64,000 bases of DNA from contig NZ_CP037423.1 of the NCBI RefSeq assembly GCF_007754155.1, forward strand, positions 744,001 to 808,000, given 5' to 3'. The stretch is from Stieleria neptunia (lineage in GTDB: Bacteria; Planctomycetota; Planctomycetia; Pirellulales; Pirellulaceae). The notes under the pieces are model-generated. The model was not told where the DNA came from and made no database searches. It saw nothing but the letters and a program-made list of their open reading frames with translations. Made by a program: the position numbers and the translations under genes. Position 1 is the first letter of the stretch, and every line of letters begins with the position of its first letter. Positions 1 through 9,235 of the stretch are shown in pieces.

Positions 1-183
1 ATCGGAGCGACCGACGAGATCGGTGCTAACGCCGTCGAGTGCGTGCACCACATTCGCGACGTGCACGTCACGCTGTTGCATCTGCTCGGGCTGGACGACA
101 ACCGGCTGACCTACTTCCACGCCGGCCGCCACAAACAACTCTCCCAATTCGGCGGCCAGCTGATCAAGGAATTGCTGGGTTAG
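1..183 (+). CDS. DUF1501 family protein, C-terminal end only
   Basis: The frame is open from the first base of the window and ends at TAG 181-183, giving about 60 residues. It carries the signature tail of planctomycete DUF1501 proteins: TDEIG, then V-x-H-x-R-D-V-H followed by LLHLLGLDDNRLTY, H-A-G-R, and a closing D/E-rich helix. The family belongs to the alkaline-phosphatase/sulfatase-like superfamily and is usually exported by Tat; its enzymatic role is not established. It is commonly found beside sulfatases and DUF1549/DUF1553 cytochrome-like genes, which fits the sulfatase that follows on the opposite strand. The start lies outside the window. Confidence 0.8.
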   Translation: MGATDEIGANAVECVHHIRDVHVTLLHLLGLDDNRLTYFHAGRHKQLSQFGGQLIKELLG

Positions 184-509
184 ATCAAAAAGGGGAAAGG
201 GGTTTTATTGAAAAGGGGAAAGGGGTTTTATTTTATCTCGTTGTTCGACGCGATCAAATGAGCAAGAACGTTGGTCAAAAAATTGGTTGGTCAAAAAATA
301 AGAAAAGAGATGCAGCACACGAGTACGAGTGAATCAATGGGAGGCAACGGCGAAGGCCGTGCTGAACCGCAATTGTCGATTCATTGTCTCGTTGGGGTTC
401 CCGATGAATAATATCTGCCTCCACCTGACGGAACTCTTCATTTTTTGACCAGCAAATTTTTTGACCAAGCCCCTGTCGTCCAACGGACGCACCATTTTTC
501 CGCAGAGCC
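184..509. repeat. Convergent intergenic region with direct and inverted short repeats
   Basis: No gene is visible between the DUF1501 stop and the sulfatase stop. A 22-base purine-rich unit occurs twice at 188-209 and 211-232. A tandem pair of TTGGTCAAAAAAT lies at 271-284 and 287-300, 3' of the plus-strand gene. The same pair lies in inverted orientation at 440-451 and 455-468, 3' of the minus-strand sulfatase. Each pair therefore sits downstream of its gene in sense orientation, so the region could act as a bidirectional terminator. That function is inferred. Confidence 0.6.
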
Positions 510-2402
510 TCACCAGCCGTTGAGTTCGGCGATGCGGCCGAAGATCCCGATCCCGTATTTGCCTTGCCGAGTCCTGCCCTGGTCGATGTACTTCTTGACC
601 AGCGGAAGAGCGGGCTCGCCGATCCAGTCGATGACGTTTTCGAGCATCGTTTCGTTGTTCGTACCGTGGAACAGCAATTCGTCCAGGCAAGCGAGCCCTT
701 GGTCTTTTTGCCCCAGATTGATCAGCGTCCATGCGGCCATCATGCGGACTTCATGGGCATCGTCTTGCAGGGCACGTTCCAAGTCGGCCGCGGCGGGGCG
801 GGCGTTGTCGCCCAGCAGGTGGATTCCGACGACCGCCCACCAACGCAGCACCTCGTCAGAATCGGTCAATTGATTGACAAACGTTTGCAACTGGCCTTTG
901 TCCCGGGCGAGTGCCACGTCGGCGGCGTCCAAGTATTGTGCCAGCGGGTACAGCCGATCCATGCGCACCATTTCGTAGATCGTCACGTCATTGGCCGCGG
1001 CGCGGCGCTCCCGCATTTTTTCGGGCATCAATCCCGAATCACGTAGTTCCAATTGTTTTTCCCGCAGCGCCTGTTTCAGTTCGTTGATCTTTTGTCGATG
1101 TTCGCGTGCGTCGATCAAGTTGTGGACGTTGTCGAAATCGGCCTCGGTGTCATAAAACTCTTCGGAAACACGCGGGCGGAAAAACCGCCCGGTGATGGCG
1201 TCGGTCTTGCCTTCGCGGTGGTGCTGTTCCCAGGCCGGGGTCAGGGGCGCTTTCCAGAGGTACGCCAGGTGTTGTCCGGCGGGCGCGTAGGGCATGTAGT
1301 TTTTGTGATAGGCAAAGCGTTCGTCTCGCATCAAACGGACGTTGTCCAGCCGTTCGTCGGCGCGTTCACGAAAACCGAGGTGGTAATTCGGCGCCGGTTC
1401 GGTTCCGTCGCCCAAGAAAATCGTGCCCTGGAATTGTTCCGGGATTTCGGCACCGGCCAAACTGAGCCAGGTTTTGGGCATGTCGACGAAACTGACGATT
1501 CGATCGACCGTCATGCCGGGTTTTTCAGCCGGATAAAACTGTTTCCATTTCTCCGGAATCCTGACGACCAGCGGGCAATGAACGCCGCTGGAGTAAAGGA
1601 ACCGTTTGCTCCGCGCCATCACGCCGCCGTGGTCAGAGTTGTAAATGATGATCGTGTCGTCGTAGAGGCCGTCTTTCTTGAGTTCTTCGAGCGTGTCATG
1701 GACCTTGCGATCCATGTTCTCGACCGCATCGGCGTACTTCGCATAATTCTTGCGGATGACGGGCAGATCGGGATGGTAAGAAAACAGCTTCATCTCAGCC
1801 GGATCGTTCTTGGTGTTCTCGACGTCTCCGTGGGCTCGACTTTCGTGACTGTCCGTAAAATTGACGACGGCAAAGAACGGCTGTCCCGGTTTCCGATGTT
1901 TCCAGCCGTACTGTGACTTGCCCTTGGCGCCCTTGAAGTCCCAGCACTCTTTGTCGCCACGACCGCCGACGTTGTAATCGGTCTTGCCGGGATTGGAGGT
2001 GTGATAACCGGCCTGGCGTAACAGGTCGGGGTAGTACTTGATCTTGTCGTGCGGGATTTCGTTGCGGCTGCGCATCGGCTGGGTGCCGTTGGAGATCGCA
2101 TACATGCCGGTGATCCAACAGGACCGCGTCGGAGCACAGACGGCGGCGTTGTCAAAGCAATGCGTGTAGCGAAAGCCTTCCTTGGCCAGTTGGTCGATCG
2201 CCGGCGTCTGCGCGTTGGTGCCGCCGTAACAGCTGACCCAGGAGACGCCGTTGTCCTCGCTGGTGATCCAGAGGATGTTGGGCCGCTCCGCTGCCTGGGC
2301 GACATCGCCGATGCCGGCGATCGCCAGCAAACCGGCGATCACGACGGCCCAGGGTGAAGTGGTGGAAAAGCGTTTGAGCGATGGGAAGCGAATCGGAGAC
2401 AA
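510..2402 (-). CDS. Secreted type I sulfatase with C-terminal HEAT-like extension
   Basis: A formylglycine-dependent sulfatase of 630 residues. The N-terminus is a signal peptide (hydrophobic core about residues 18-36, cleavage near A-Q-A-A-E). The maturation motif C-A-P-T-R starts at Cys89, the residue expected to become formylglycine. A metal ligand is in S-E-D-N-G (about 48-52), and the late N-S-D-H-G-G motif supplies further active-site residues. After about residue 470 the protein continues with helical segments (for example ALQDDAHEVRMMAAWTLINL) that look like HEAT repeats. The start reads as TTG with an AGGAA eight bases upstream, because there is no ATG before the signal peptide. The likely role is removal of sulfate from sulfated polysaccharides, a typical planctomycete capacity; the exact substrate cannot be read from sequence. 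Confidence 0.9.
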   Translation of the reverse strand: MSPIRFPSLKRFSTTSPWAVVIAGLLAIAGIGDVAQAAERPNILWITSEDNGVSWVSCYGGTNAQTPAIDQLAKEGFRYTHCFDNAAVCAPTRSCWITGMYAISNGTQPMRSRNEIPHDKIKYYPDLLRQAGYHTSNPGKTDYNVGGRGDKECWDFKGAKGKSQYGWKHRKPGQPFFAVVNFTDSHESRAHGDVENTKNDPAEMKLFSYHPDLPVIRKNYAKYADAVENMDRKVHDTLEELKKDGLYDDTIIIYNSDHGGVMARSKRFLYSSGVHCPLVVRIPEKWKQFYPAEKPGMTVDRIVSFVDMPKTWLSLAGAEIPEQFQGTIFLGDGTEPAPNYHLGFRERADERLDNVRLMRDERFAYHKNYMPYAPAGQHLAYLWKAPLTPAWEQHHREGKTDAITGRFFRPRVSEEFYDTEADFDNVHNLIDAREHRQKINELKQALREKQLELRDSGLMPEKMRERRAAANDVTIYEMVRMDRLYPLAQYLDAADVALARDKGQLQTFVNQLTDSDEVLRWWAVVGIHLLGDNARPAAADLERALQDDAHEVRMMAAWTLINLGQKDQGLACLDELLFHGTNNETMLENVIDWIGEPALPLVKKYIDQGRTRQGKYGIGIFGRIAELNGW

Positions 2403-2939
2403 GGCGGGGTTCCTGTGTGCGGGAAAACGGCGCTGCGTGCGGTCTTGAGAGGCACCGCATTGTCACCGAAGCCCATACGGCCGTCAACAAAACGCGGATG
2501 GCCGCATGCCGGCATTCCGCGTTCTCAGTCGGGCGACGTGGCCCGTCTGGAGTTCGTGGGTGCGTGGCGATAGGACCAATAGGACAGATGCGACCTATAA
2601 GTCCCATGTGTCCTATTGGTCCCATTGCGCGGTTGTTACCCCGTCCCCGGAGCAACGGCAAAACAATGGGGGCAAAACAATTTTCGGCTCTGATCGTTTT
2701 GCCCCCATCGTCTTGCCCATCGTTCGTTGTCCAGTCGAGCAACAAAGACTGACAACTGATGACGCAGTCGGTTGCATCGACCGATGCGAGTTCGATGAAA
2801 TGGTTCACTACGGTCGTTGGGAAACCAGGGACCAGATTGGTCGAAGTGTGCGTTCAAACGCAGAATCTGTAGCGGCGTCTCGACCGAATCGTCGGCACAA
2901 ATCTGCTTCGTGCAGCTGACTGGTCCGAGGGATGTAGCA
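2403..2939. repeat. Intergenic region with two strong hairpins
   Basis: This lies between the hypE stop and the sulfatase start, both minus strand. The first hairpin has perfect 14-base arms at 2573-2586 (GGACCAATAGGACA) and 2609-2622. The second has 21-base arms at 2658-2678 and 2696-2716 with two mismatches; its inner 13 bases (ATGGGGGCAAAAC at 2666-2678) pair perfectly with 2696-2708. Both resemble planctomycete intergenic palindromes and could terminate the hyp transcript. No gene was found in this stretch. Confidence 0.65.
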
Positions 2940-4034
2940 TCAACAGATCCGCGGCAACTGCTCGCCGATCGCAGTGACGACCACTCGGGAGGCTCCGATC
3001 ACGGTCTTGGCGACGACGACGCCGGGGTGTTCGGCCACGACGTGGCCGATGATGGCGGCATTGGATCCGTGCTTGTCCGCTTGGATCGCGTTTAAGACGG
3101 CGCCCGCGAACGCGGCCGGCACCATGCAGACCAGCTTGCCTTCGTTGGCCACCAACAGCGGGTCGAACCCCAAAATCTCGCAGGCCGATTGGACGATCGG
3201 ATGAATCGGTAATCGCGTCTCTTCGATCACGATCCCACAGTCGCTCGATGCCGCGATTTCGTTCAGGGATGCGGCAAGCCCGCCACGGGTCGGGTCGCGC
3301 AGCACGTGGACGTCGGGGCAAACTTCTGTGATCGCCGCGACCATGTCAGCCAGGGGAGCCGAATCGCTTTGAATCTTCGCGTCGAACTCCAACCCCTCGC
3401 GGACACTCATGATCGCCATGCCGTGGTCGCCGAGCGTGCCACTGACGATCACGACATCGCCGGGACGTGCGTTGTTGGGGGCGATGTCGATTCCGTCGGG
3501 CACCACCCCGACGCCGGCGGTGTTGATGTAACATCCGTCGCCATGCCCCTGCTCGACGACTTTGGTATCACCTGTGATGACGGTGACACCGGCGTGGCGA
3601 GCCGCCGCGCCCATCGCGTCGGCGATGCGTTTGAGCTCGGCGATCGGAAAGCCTTCTTCGATGATGAACGCCGCACTCAAGTACAGCGGTTTGGCGCCGC
3701 TCATTGCCAGGTCGTTGACGGTCCCGTTGATCGCTAGATCGCCGATCGATCCGCCCGGAAAAAACAGCGGCCGGACGACATAAGAATCCGTCGACATCGC
3801 CAAACGTTGGCCGGTGAGCTGAATAACAGCTGAATCCCTGAGAACATCGAGGTGGTCATTCTTGAACGCCGGCAGAAACACATGCTCGACCAACTCCGCC
3901 GACAGTTTTCCTCCACCACCGTGTCCGAGGATGACGTTCGGGTAATCTTGCAGCGGCACCGGGCAGACCGGTCCGCCGAAGTCGATCGGATCTCCAGCGC
4001 CGTTTCGACTTGATTTTGGGGTCTTGTCGGCCAT
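2940..4034 (-). CDS. hypE: Carbamoyl dehydratase HypE, [NiFe]-hydrogenase maturation
   Basis: HypE uses ATP to dehydrate the thiocarbamate on its own C-terminal cysteine to thiocyanate, the cyanide source for the Fe(CN)2CO site of [NiFe] hydrogenases. The 364-residue protein has the PurM/AIR-synthase-like fold signature with an early G-H-G-G-G-G-K-L motif and the diagnostic C-terminus P-R-I-C ending in the acceptor cysteine. A longer open frame begins at 4160, but the start at 4034 is preferred. There ATG overlaps the hypD stop by one base (TGATG), and the family-typical sequence begins soon after M-A-D-K. It is the last gene of hypF-hypC-hypD-hypE. Confidence 0.95.
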   Translation of the reverse strand: MADKTPKSSRNGAGDPIDFGGPVCPVPLQDYPNVILGHGGGGKLSAELVEHVFLPAFKNDHLDVLRDSAVIQLTGQRLAMSTDSYVVRPLFFPGGSIGDLAINGTVNDLAMSGAKPLYLSAAFIIEEGFPIAELKRIADAMGAAARHAGVTVITGDTKVVEQGHGDGCYINTAGVGVVPDGIDIAPNNARPGDVVIVSGTLGDHGMAIMSVREGLEFDAKIQSDSAPLADMVAAITEVCPDVHVLRDPTRGGLAASLNEIAASSDCGIVIEETRLPIHPIVQSACEILGFDPLLVANEGKLVCMVPAAFAGAVLNAIQADKHGSNAAIIGHVVAEHPGVVVAKTVIGASRVVVTAIGEQLPRIC

Positions 4035-5161
4035 CAAGCTTGCTCGGCCACGTTCGTGTCGGGGGCGTTCAGTGGCACCAAGCGACCATAGTTGTAGTAG
4101 GCCGCGCAAGCCCCTTCGCCGGAAACCATCGTCGCGCCGAGCGGGGTTCGTGGGGTGCACTGTTTTCCAAACGCTTCACACTGGTTCGGTTTGATCGCCC
4201 CCTTGAGGACGTCCCCGGCACGGCACAGCGTCGATTCCCGCGTGCAGATGGCGGCAACGTCAAATTTGGATTCCGCGTCAAAGTTTCGATACGTGTCGCG
4301 CAGACGCCAACCGCTGTGCGGGATCGATCCGATCCCACGCCAGTTGCGATCGGTGGTCTCGAACACTTCGTCCAGGAGAGTTTGTGCCGCCACGTTGCCT
4401 TGCTCGGAGACGACCCTGGGATACGCATTTTCAACCGCAGCGGATCCCGATTCCAACTGGGCGACGCAGCGGCGGATGCCGTCGAGCAAGTCCAGCGGTT
4501 CAAAGCCGGTGATCACGATCGGAACCTTGTAACGATCGCAAAGGGGGCGATAGTGATCAAACCCGGTCACCGAGCAAACGTGGCCGGCGGCGAGAAACGC
4601 GTTGACGCGGTTTCCCGGTGAGTTCATGATCGCTTCGATCGCCGGTGGCACCAGCACATGCGAAACCAGTGCGGAGAAGTTGTCGACGCATTGATCGTGG
4701 GCCAGCTTGACGGCCATGGCATTGGCGGGCGCCGTCGTTTCGAAGCCGATCGCCAGAAACACCACTTCGCGATCCGGATTCTCCCGTGCAATCTTGACGG
4801 CATCCAGCGGGGAATAGACGACGCGCACGTCACCGCCGGCGGCTTTGACCTTGAACAAGTCACCTTCGGACCCGGGCACACGCAACATATCGCCGAAGGA
4901 GCAAAAGATGACGTCGGGGCGGGACGCGATCGCCAAGGCTTTGTCGATCACGTCCAGCGGGGTCACACAGACCGGGCAGCCGGGACCATGAATCATCTCG
5001 ATCTTGTCCGGAAGGATCTGGTCGATCCCGTTGCGGATGATCGAATGCGTTTGCCCGCCGCAGACTTCCATGATCGCCCAGGGCCGAGTCACCAGGCGTT
5101 GGATCTCACCGGCGAGTCGTTTCGCTTTTTCGCCATCGCGGTATTCGGTCAAGTGTTTCAT
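4034..5161 (-). CDS. hypD: Hydrogenase maturation factor HypD
   Basis: HypD is the iron-sulfur scaffold on which Fe(CN)2CO is assembled together with HypC. The 375-residue protein shows the conserved cysteine motifs: C-G-G-Q-T-H-S near residue 35, [10 protein letters not shown] near 65, and the C-terminal [4Fe-4S] region with K-Q-C-T-P and G-E-G-A-C-A-A-Y-Y. Length is normal for the family. The ATG at 5161 overlaps the hypC stop (ATGA), and the stop overlaps the hypE start, so translation of hypC-hypD-hypE is probably coupled. Confidence 0.95.
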   Translation of the reverse strand: MKHLTEYRDGEKAKRLAGEIQRLVTRPWAIMEVCGGQTHSIIRNGIDQILPDKIEMIHGPGCPVCVTPLDVIDKALAIASRPDVIFCSFGDMLRVPGSEGDLFKVKAAGGDVRVVYSPLDAVKIARENPDREVVFLAIGFETTAPANAMAVKLAHDQCVDNFSALVSHVLVPPAIEAIMNSPGNRVNAFLAAGHVCSVTGFDHYRPLCDRYKVPIVITGFEPLDLLDGIRRCVAQLESGSAAVENAYPRVVSEQGNVAAQTLLDEVFETTDRNWRGIGSIPHSGWRLRDTYRNFDAESKFDVAAICTRESTLCRAGDVLKGAIKPNQCEAFGKQCTPRTPLGATMVSGEGACAAYYNYGRLVPLNAPDTNVAEQA

Positions 5162-5391
5162 GAATCAAGACGCTCCATGGCATCAAACGTTCGCAACGTT
5201 TCCTCCGCCGAGGCTTCGTCGATCTGGCTGATCGCAAACCCGGCGTGGACGATCGCGTATTCGCCGACTTCGATGTCGGGCAAAAACGCCAAACAGACTT
5301 CTTTGACGACGCCGCCGAAATTAACTTTGCCCATTCGCATCTGGTTTTCGTCGAAGATCGATTCCACTTTTCCGGGCACGGCCAGACACAT
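5158..5391 (-). CDS. hypC: Hydrogenase maturation chaperone HypC
   Basis: A small chaperone of 77 residues (family length 70-90) that carries the iron site with HypD and delivers it to the hydrogenase large-subunit precursor. The protein begins M-C-L-A-V-P-G-K-V; Cys2 is the essential ligand exposed after removal of Met1. The motif G-x-V-N-F-G-G-V-x-K-E-V is family-typical. The frame is open upstream to 5715, but the ATG at 5389-5391 is the only start that puts Cys at position 2. It overlaps hypD by four bases. It is separated from hypF by a 324-base repeat-rich gap. Confidence 0.95.
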   Translation of the reverse strand: MCLAVPGKVESIFDENQMRMGKVNFGGVVKEVCLAFLPDIEVGEYAIVHAGFAISQIDEASAEETLRTFDAMERLDS

Positions 5392-5715
5392 CAATTCACA
5401 CCGTTGTTGAGGGGAGTTTGTGCGGTCGATTCTGCTTCGTCCTTCTTCCGCATCGCCTCGTCCAGCATAGCGGGTTTTCGATGTGGCGGCGGTTTTTTCA
5501 TCGTTTCCCTTGTTCCCGGGCTCCGCCTGGGAACACACTGTCATGGAGGCTCCCGCCTCCTGCCCGTTATCGGCGTGTGGCGGGAGCCACACCTGCCGTG
5601 CATTCCAAGGCAGAGCCCTGGAACGAGTTGATACCCACGGATGGCAGGGCGTACCCACGGATCCCAGGCTGCTTTTCATCCGTGGGTACGCTCTGCGATC
5701 GGTGGGTTCAATCAA
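5392..5715. repeat. Repeat-rich gap between hypF and hypC
   Basis: No gene was found. A palindrome of the GTTCCCRGGC / GCCTGGGAAC type lies at about 5512-5535. A second inverted repeat has perfect 14-base arms GCGTACCCACGGAT at 5649-5662 and its complement at 5678-5691. The same building blocks recur elsewhere in the window (20023-20046, 24844-24870). They split an otherwise tightly packed hyp operon and could attenuate or process the transcript. Confidence 0.6.
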
Positions 5716-8082
5716 TCAGATCGCGCACCGGGCTGTCCTCAGGCTGGCGACGACCGCTTGCCCCAGCGAAAGTCCGCCATCGTTGGGCGGAACCTGTCGA
5801 TGAACCAGCACGTTGAATCCGGATGCTTCCAGCCGCTTGGTCAACAGCGTGGTGAGCAAGACGTTTTGGAAAACACCGCCGGTCAAACCGACGACGTCGA
5901 TGCCGGTTTGCTCATGCCCCAACCGGCACACATCGCTGATCATCGCCGCGGCGGCATGATGGAAGTGTGCGGCAATCTGGCGTCGGTCCACTCCGGCGAT
6001 GACGTCACGGCAAATCGACTCGACCAGATCGTGAGATCGGATTTGCATCGGCGTGTGTTCCGCTGCTTCGGCGATCTGAAAGCGGTACGCATTGGAATCC
6101 ACCTGGCCGATCACTTCGGCTGCCAGTGCTTCCAACTCGATCGCCGCCTGGGCTTCAAAGCTGACTTCGTGGCGAATGCCGATCAGCGACGCGACCGCAT
6201 CAAAGAGCCGCCCGGCGCTGCTGGTCGGAAAACAGTTGAGGTTCGATCGGAGTTGTTGTCGCAACAGACGCCGCACATCGGCCGGACAAAAGGAAACGCA
6301 GGGCAGTCGTTGGTCCCACGACAATCCATGGGCACTCAGCAACGCCAGGGCCGTGCGATAGGGCCGCCTGATGCTGGCGTCGCCGCCGGGTAGCGGAAAG
6401 TATTCCAAGTGGGCGAACCGTTCGAAGCCCTTGCAGTTGGCGGTCAAAAATTCTCCGCCCCAGATCGCGCCGTCGGTTCCATATCCGGTGCCGTCCAAAC
6501 AACAGGCGATGATGGAACGATCGGCGTCGAGCTGATGTTCAGCGATCAAGGACACCGCGTGGGCAACGTGGTGCTGCACGCGAATCAACGGCACCCGCAG
6601 CGATTTGGCAAGGTTCTCGGCAAACTGTCCAGAAAGAGACGAGGGGTGCAAGTCGGCGGCGACGGCATCCGCGTCGATGCGGAACAGTTGCAAGTAGTGA
6701 TCGACGTTCCGCTGCAGGGCGCCGAGTGTCTCCAGGTTGCCGACATCACCGATGTGTTGGCTGATGTATGCGTTCTGTCCCTGTGTGATGCAGAACGTGG
6801 ACTTCATTTCTCCGCCGACCGCCACCACGCTCGGACCGTTCTGGCGGAGCTTGATCGGTATCGGGGCGAAACCACGCGAACGCCGGATCGGCAGCGCGGA
6901 CGCACCGAGTGGTCGGGTGACGGAGTCATCACAAACGACGTGGATGTCCCGGTCGTGAAACAGAAACCCGTCGACCAGCGGGCCGAGACGCTCCATGGCT
7001 TCGTCATTCGTTCGAGCGATCGGTTCGTCCGAGAGGTTGCCCGAGGTCATCAACAAAGGGGAACATGCTTCGATCAACAGGTGGTGCAGCGGAGAATAGG
7101 GCAGCATCACGCCGACGCAATGATTTCCCGGTGCAACCGCGTCGAGCATGTGAGAGTATCCGGCGTCATCGACGTCGGGCTTTTGTTTTTGCAGCAACAC
7201 GATCGGGCGTTCCTTGCTTTCCAACAAGCGTCGTTCGCTGCTGCCGACTTGCGCGAACGACTCGGCGTGCTCGGCGTCGGCGACCATGATCGCAAAGGGT
7301 TTGGCGATGCGGCCCTTTCGCTCGCGAAGTTTTTGAACCGCATCGACGTCGGTCGCATCGCAAGCCAAGTGAAAGCCGCCGATGCCTTTGACGGCAACGA
7401 TACCCCCGTCTCCAATGCACGCCGCAAACGATTCGATCACGCGTGATGGATCGTCGCGCTTTGATGCGCGGATTTGGGCATCGGGCGTCAATTCGTCCGC
7501 GGCAACAAACCAGATTTGCGGCCCACAGTCCGGGCAGGCGTTGGGTTGAGCGTGAAAACGTCGGTCCGACGGATCGTTGTATTCCTCGCGACATCGCCCA
7601 CACATCTCAAAGGACTTCATCGTCGTCAGGGCACGGTCATAGGGAATGTCTTCGACGATCGTGAACCGTGGGCCACAATTGGTGCAGTTGATAAACGGGT
7701 AGCGGTGGCGGCGGTTGTGCCCGTCTTGCATCTCCGCCAGGCAATCCGCGCAGATTGAGATGTCGGCCATCACCGCGGTGCTGTCGTGGAGCGATGGGGC
7801 GCTGTCGCGGATCGTGAATCCGGACTCCTCGATCGTCGGCAAGTCAGCGGTCTCAAGCGAATCGAGGGTCGCCAGGGGCGGCAAGCTCTGATCGAACCCA
7901 CGCAAAAACGTTGCCAGTTGGTCTCGCTCCCCTTGGGCCTCGATCGTGACGCCCCGCGAGTCGTTTTGGACCCAGCCGGTCAGCCCCGCCTCGCTCGCGC
8001 GGGTCCAGACGAACGGTCGGAACCCGACCCCCTGGATGCGCCCCGTCAGGCGAATGCGGATTCGTTTCAAATGCTCGTTCAC
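5716..8082 (-). CDS. hypF: Carbamoyltransferase HypF
   Basis: HypF turns carbamoyl phosphate and ATP into a carbamoyl adenylate and transfers the carbamoyl group to the C-terminal Cys of HypE. The 788-residue protein has the full domain order. An N-terminal acylphosphatase domain (about 1-90, with G-R-I-Q-G-V-G-F-R-P) comes first. Two zinc-finger modules (C-A-D-C, C-T-N-C-G-P, C-G-R-C, C-P-D-C-G-P) follow at about 105-190. Then come a YrdC-like domain (about 205-390) and a Kae1-like C-terminal domain with H-H-V-A-H and a D-G-T-G-Y-G-T-D-G motif. The start reads as GTG at 8082. It is the first gene of the hyp set, divergent from the DUF1080 gene. Confidence 0.95.
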   Translation of the reverse strand: MNEHLKRIRIRLTGRIQGVGFRPFVWTRASEAGLTGWVQNDSRGVTIEAQGERDQLATFLRGFDQSLPPLATLDSLETADLPTIEESGFTIRDSAPSLHDSTAVMADISICADCLAEMQDGHNRRHRYPFINCTNCGPRFTIVEDIPYDRALTTMKSFEMCGRCREEYNDPSDRRFHAQPNACPDCGPQIWFVAADELTPDAQIRASKRDDPSRVIESFAACIGDGGIVAVKGIGGFHLACDATDVDAVQKLRERKGRIAKPFAIMVADAEHAESFAQVGSSERRLLESKERPIVLLQKQKPDVDDAGYSHMLDAVAPGNHCVGVMLPYSPLHHLLIEACSPLLMTSGNLSDEPIARTNDEAMERLGPLVDGFLFHDRDIHVVCDDSVTRPLGASALPIRRSRGFAPIPIKLRQNGPSVVAVGGEMKSTFCITQGQNAYISQHIGDVGNLETLGALQRNVDHYLQLFRIDADAVAADLHPSSLSGQFAENLAKSLRVPLIRVQHHVAHAVSLIAEHQLDADRSIIACCLDGTGYGTDGAIWGGEFLTANCKGFERFAHLEYFPLPGGDASIRRPYRTALALLSAHGLSWDQRLPCVSFCPADVRRLLRQQLRSNLNCFPTSSAGRLFDAVASLIGIRHEVSFEAQAAIELEALAAEVIGQVDSNAYRFQIAEAAEHTPMQIRSHDLVESICRDVIAGVDRRQIAAHFHHAAAAMISDVCRLGHEQTGIDVVGLTGGVFQNVLLTTLLTKRLEASGFNVLVHRQVPPNDGGLSLGQAVVASLRTARCAI

Positions 8083-8266
8083 GTTGCTTTTGTCGCTAAC
8101 CTCTTCCGTTCCAATGTAGGTGGTATCCGCGGGGACGGCTTGCTATCCGGACGCGTTCCTGTGGATCGCCGCCACGCCACCACGGAAAAACACACGGACC
8201 GAGATCGGCACGATAAACTCTCTCGTTCTCCCCTGGCACCAAACCTTTCTGTTTTTCGAGGATACC

Positions 8267-9235
8267 ATGAAATCAGCACTCAGCCTTTTGATCGTGGTGG
8301 CGATCGCGACCGCATCGATCGCGAAAGAGGACGGCCAAGACGTTTACACCGACCCCGACGCGACACCCCAATCGTACAAGTTGCAGGGCGAATACGAGGG
8401 GCAAGCCGGTGACAAAGGCGACACGTACGCCGCGCAGATCATCGCGCTGGGCAATGACCAGTTCCACATGGTGGCCTACAAGGGTGGACTACCCGGCAAC
8501 AACCAGAGCCACAAAGACATCTTCTTTGAAACCGATGGAACGCTCGAAGGCGACGATGCCACGTTCCAGCATGAGGACTTCACAATCTCCGTTTCCGGCG
8601 GCGAATTGCGTGTCATCAATGCCGATGGAAAGCAAGTCGCGACGCTGGAACGCATCGTCCGCAAGAGTCCGACGATCGGTGCCAAGCCGCCCAAGGGCGC
8701 TTTGGTGTTGTTTGATGGCAGCAACGGAGACGCGTTCGAAGGCGCCCAAGTCGACGATGGATTATTGCTGGCCGACACGTTCAGCAAAGAGAAGTTCGCG
8801 GACCACACGTTGCACCTGGAATTCCGCACGCCGTTCAAGCCCAGTGGCCGTGGCCAAGGGCGGGGCAACAGCGGTGTCTATGTGCAAAGCCGGTACGAAA
8901 TCCAGGTCCTCGATTCGTTCGCGCTGGCCGGCAAGAGCAACGAGTGCGGCGGGATCTACCAGATCGCCGAGCCCAGGGTCAACATGTGTCTGCCGCCGCT
9001 GCAGTGGCAAACCTATGACATCGATTTCACCGCGGCGCGATACGATGCCGAGGGAAAAAAGATCGCCAATGCCCGGGTCACCGTCAAGCACAACGGGGTG
9101 GTCATTCACGATGACCTGGAATTGCCCCAGCACACCCCGGGGCGTCACCAGGAAGGCCCCGAGCCGGATGCCCTGTATCTGCAAGGCCACGGCAACCCGG
9201 TCTACTATCGCAACATCTGGGCGGTGGGAAAATAA
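8267..9235 (+). CDS. Secreted DUF1080 (3-keto-disaccharide hydrolase-like) protein
   Basis: A 322-residue exported protein. The signal peptide is at residues 1-19 (M-K-S-A-L-S-L-L-I-V-V-A-I-A-T-A-S-I-A). The second half has the concanavalin-like DUF1080 fold: a phrase L-F-D-G-S-N around residue 150, N-S-G-V-Y-V-Q, Y-E-I-Q-V-L-D-S, and the closing G-N-P-V-Y-Y-R-N-I-W. Members of DUF1080 are annotated as 3-keto-disaccharide hydrolases or glucanase-like proteins and are highly expanded in planctomycetes. The ATG at 8267 is chosen because the signal peptide follows it directly and GAGG lies just upstream. The frame is open further upstream but that part is not signal-like. The real substrate is unknown. 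Confidence 0.85.
   Translation: MKSALSLLIVVAIATASIAKEDGQDVYTDPDATPQSYKLQGEYEGQAGDKGDTYAAQIIALGNDQFHMVAYKGGLPGNNQSHKDIFFETDGTLEGDDATFQHEDFTISVSGGELRVINADGKQVATLERIVRKSPTIGAKPPKGALVLFDGSNGDAFEGAQVDDGLLLADTFSKEKFADHTLHLEFRTPFKPSGRGQGRGNSGVYVQSRYEIQVLDSFALAGKSNECGGIYQIAEPRVNMCLPPLQWQTYDIDFTAARYDAEGKKIANARVTVKHNGVVIHDDLELPQHTPGRHQEGPEPDALYLQGHGNPVYYRNIWAVGK

Noticed and set aside
8221..8266. A sigma-54 promoter upstream of the DUF1080 gene (TGGCACC near 8234)
   Set aside because: The -12 GC element is not at the required spacing.
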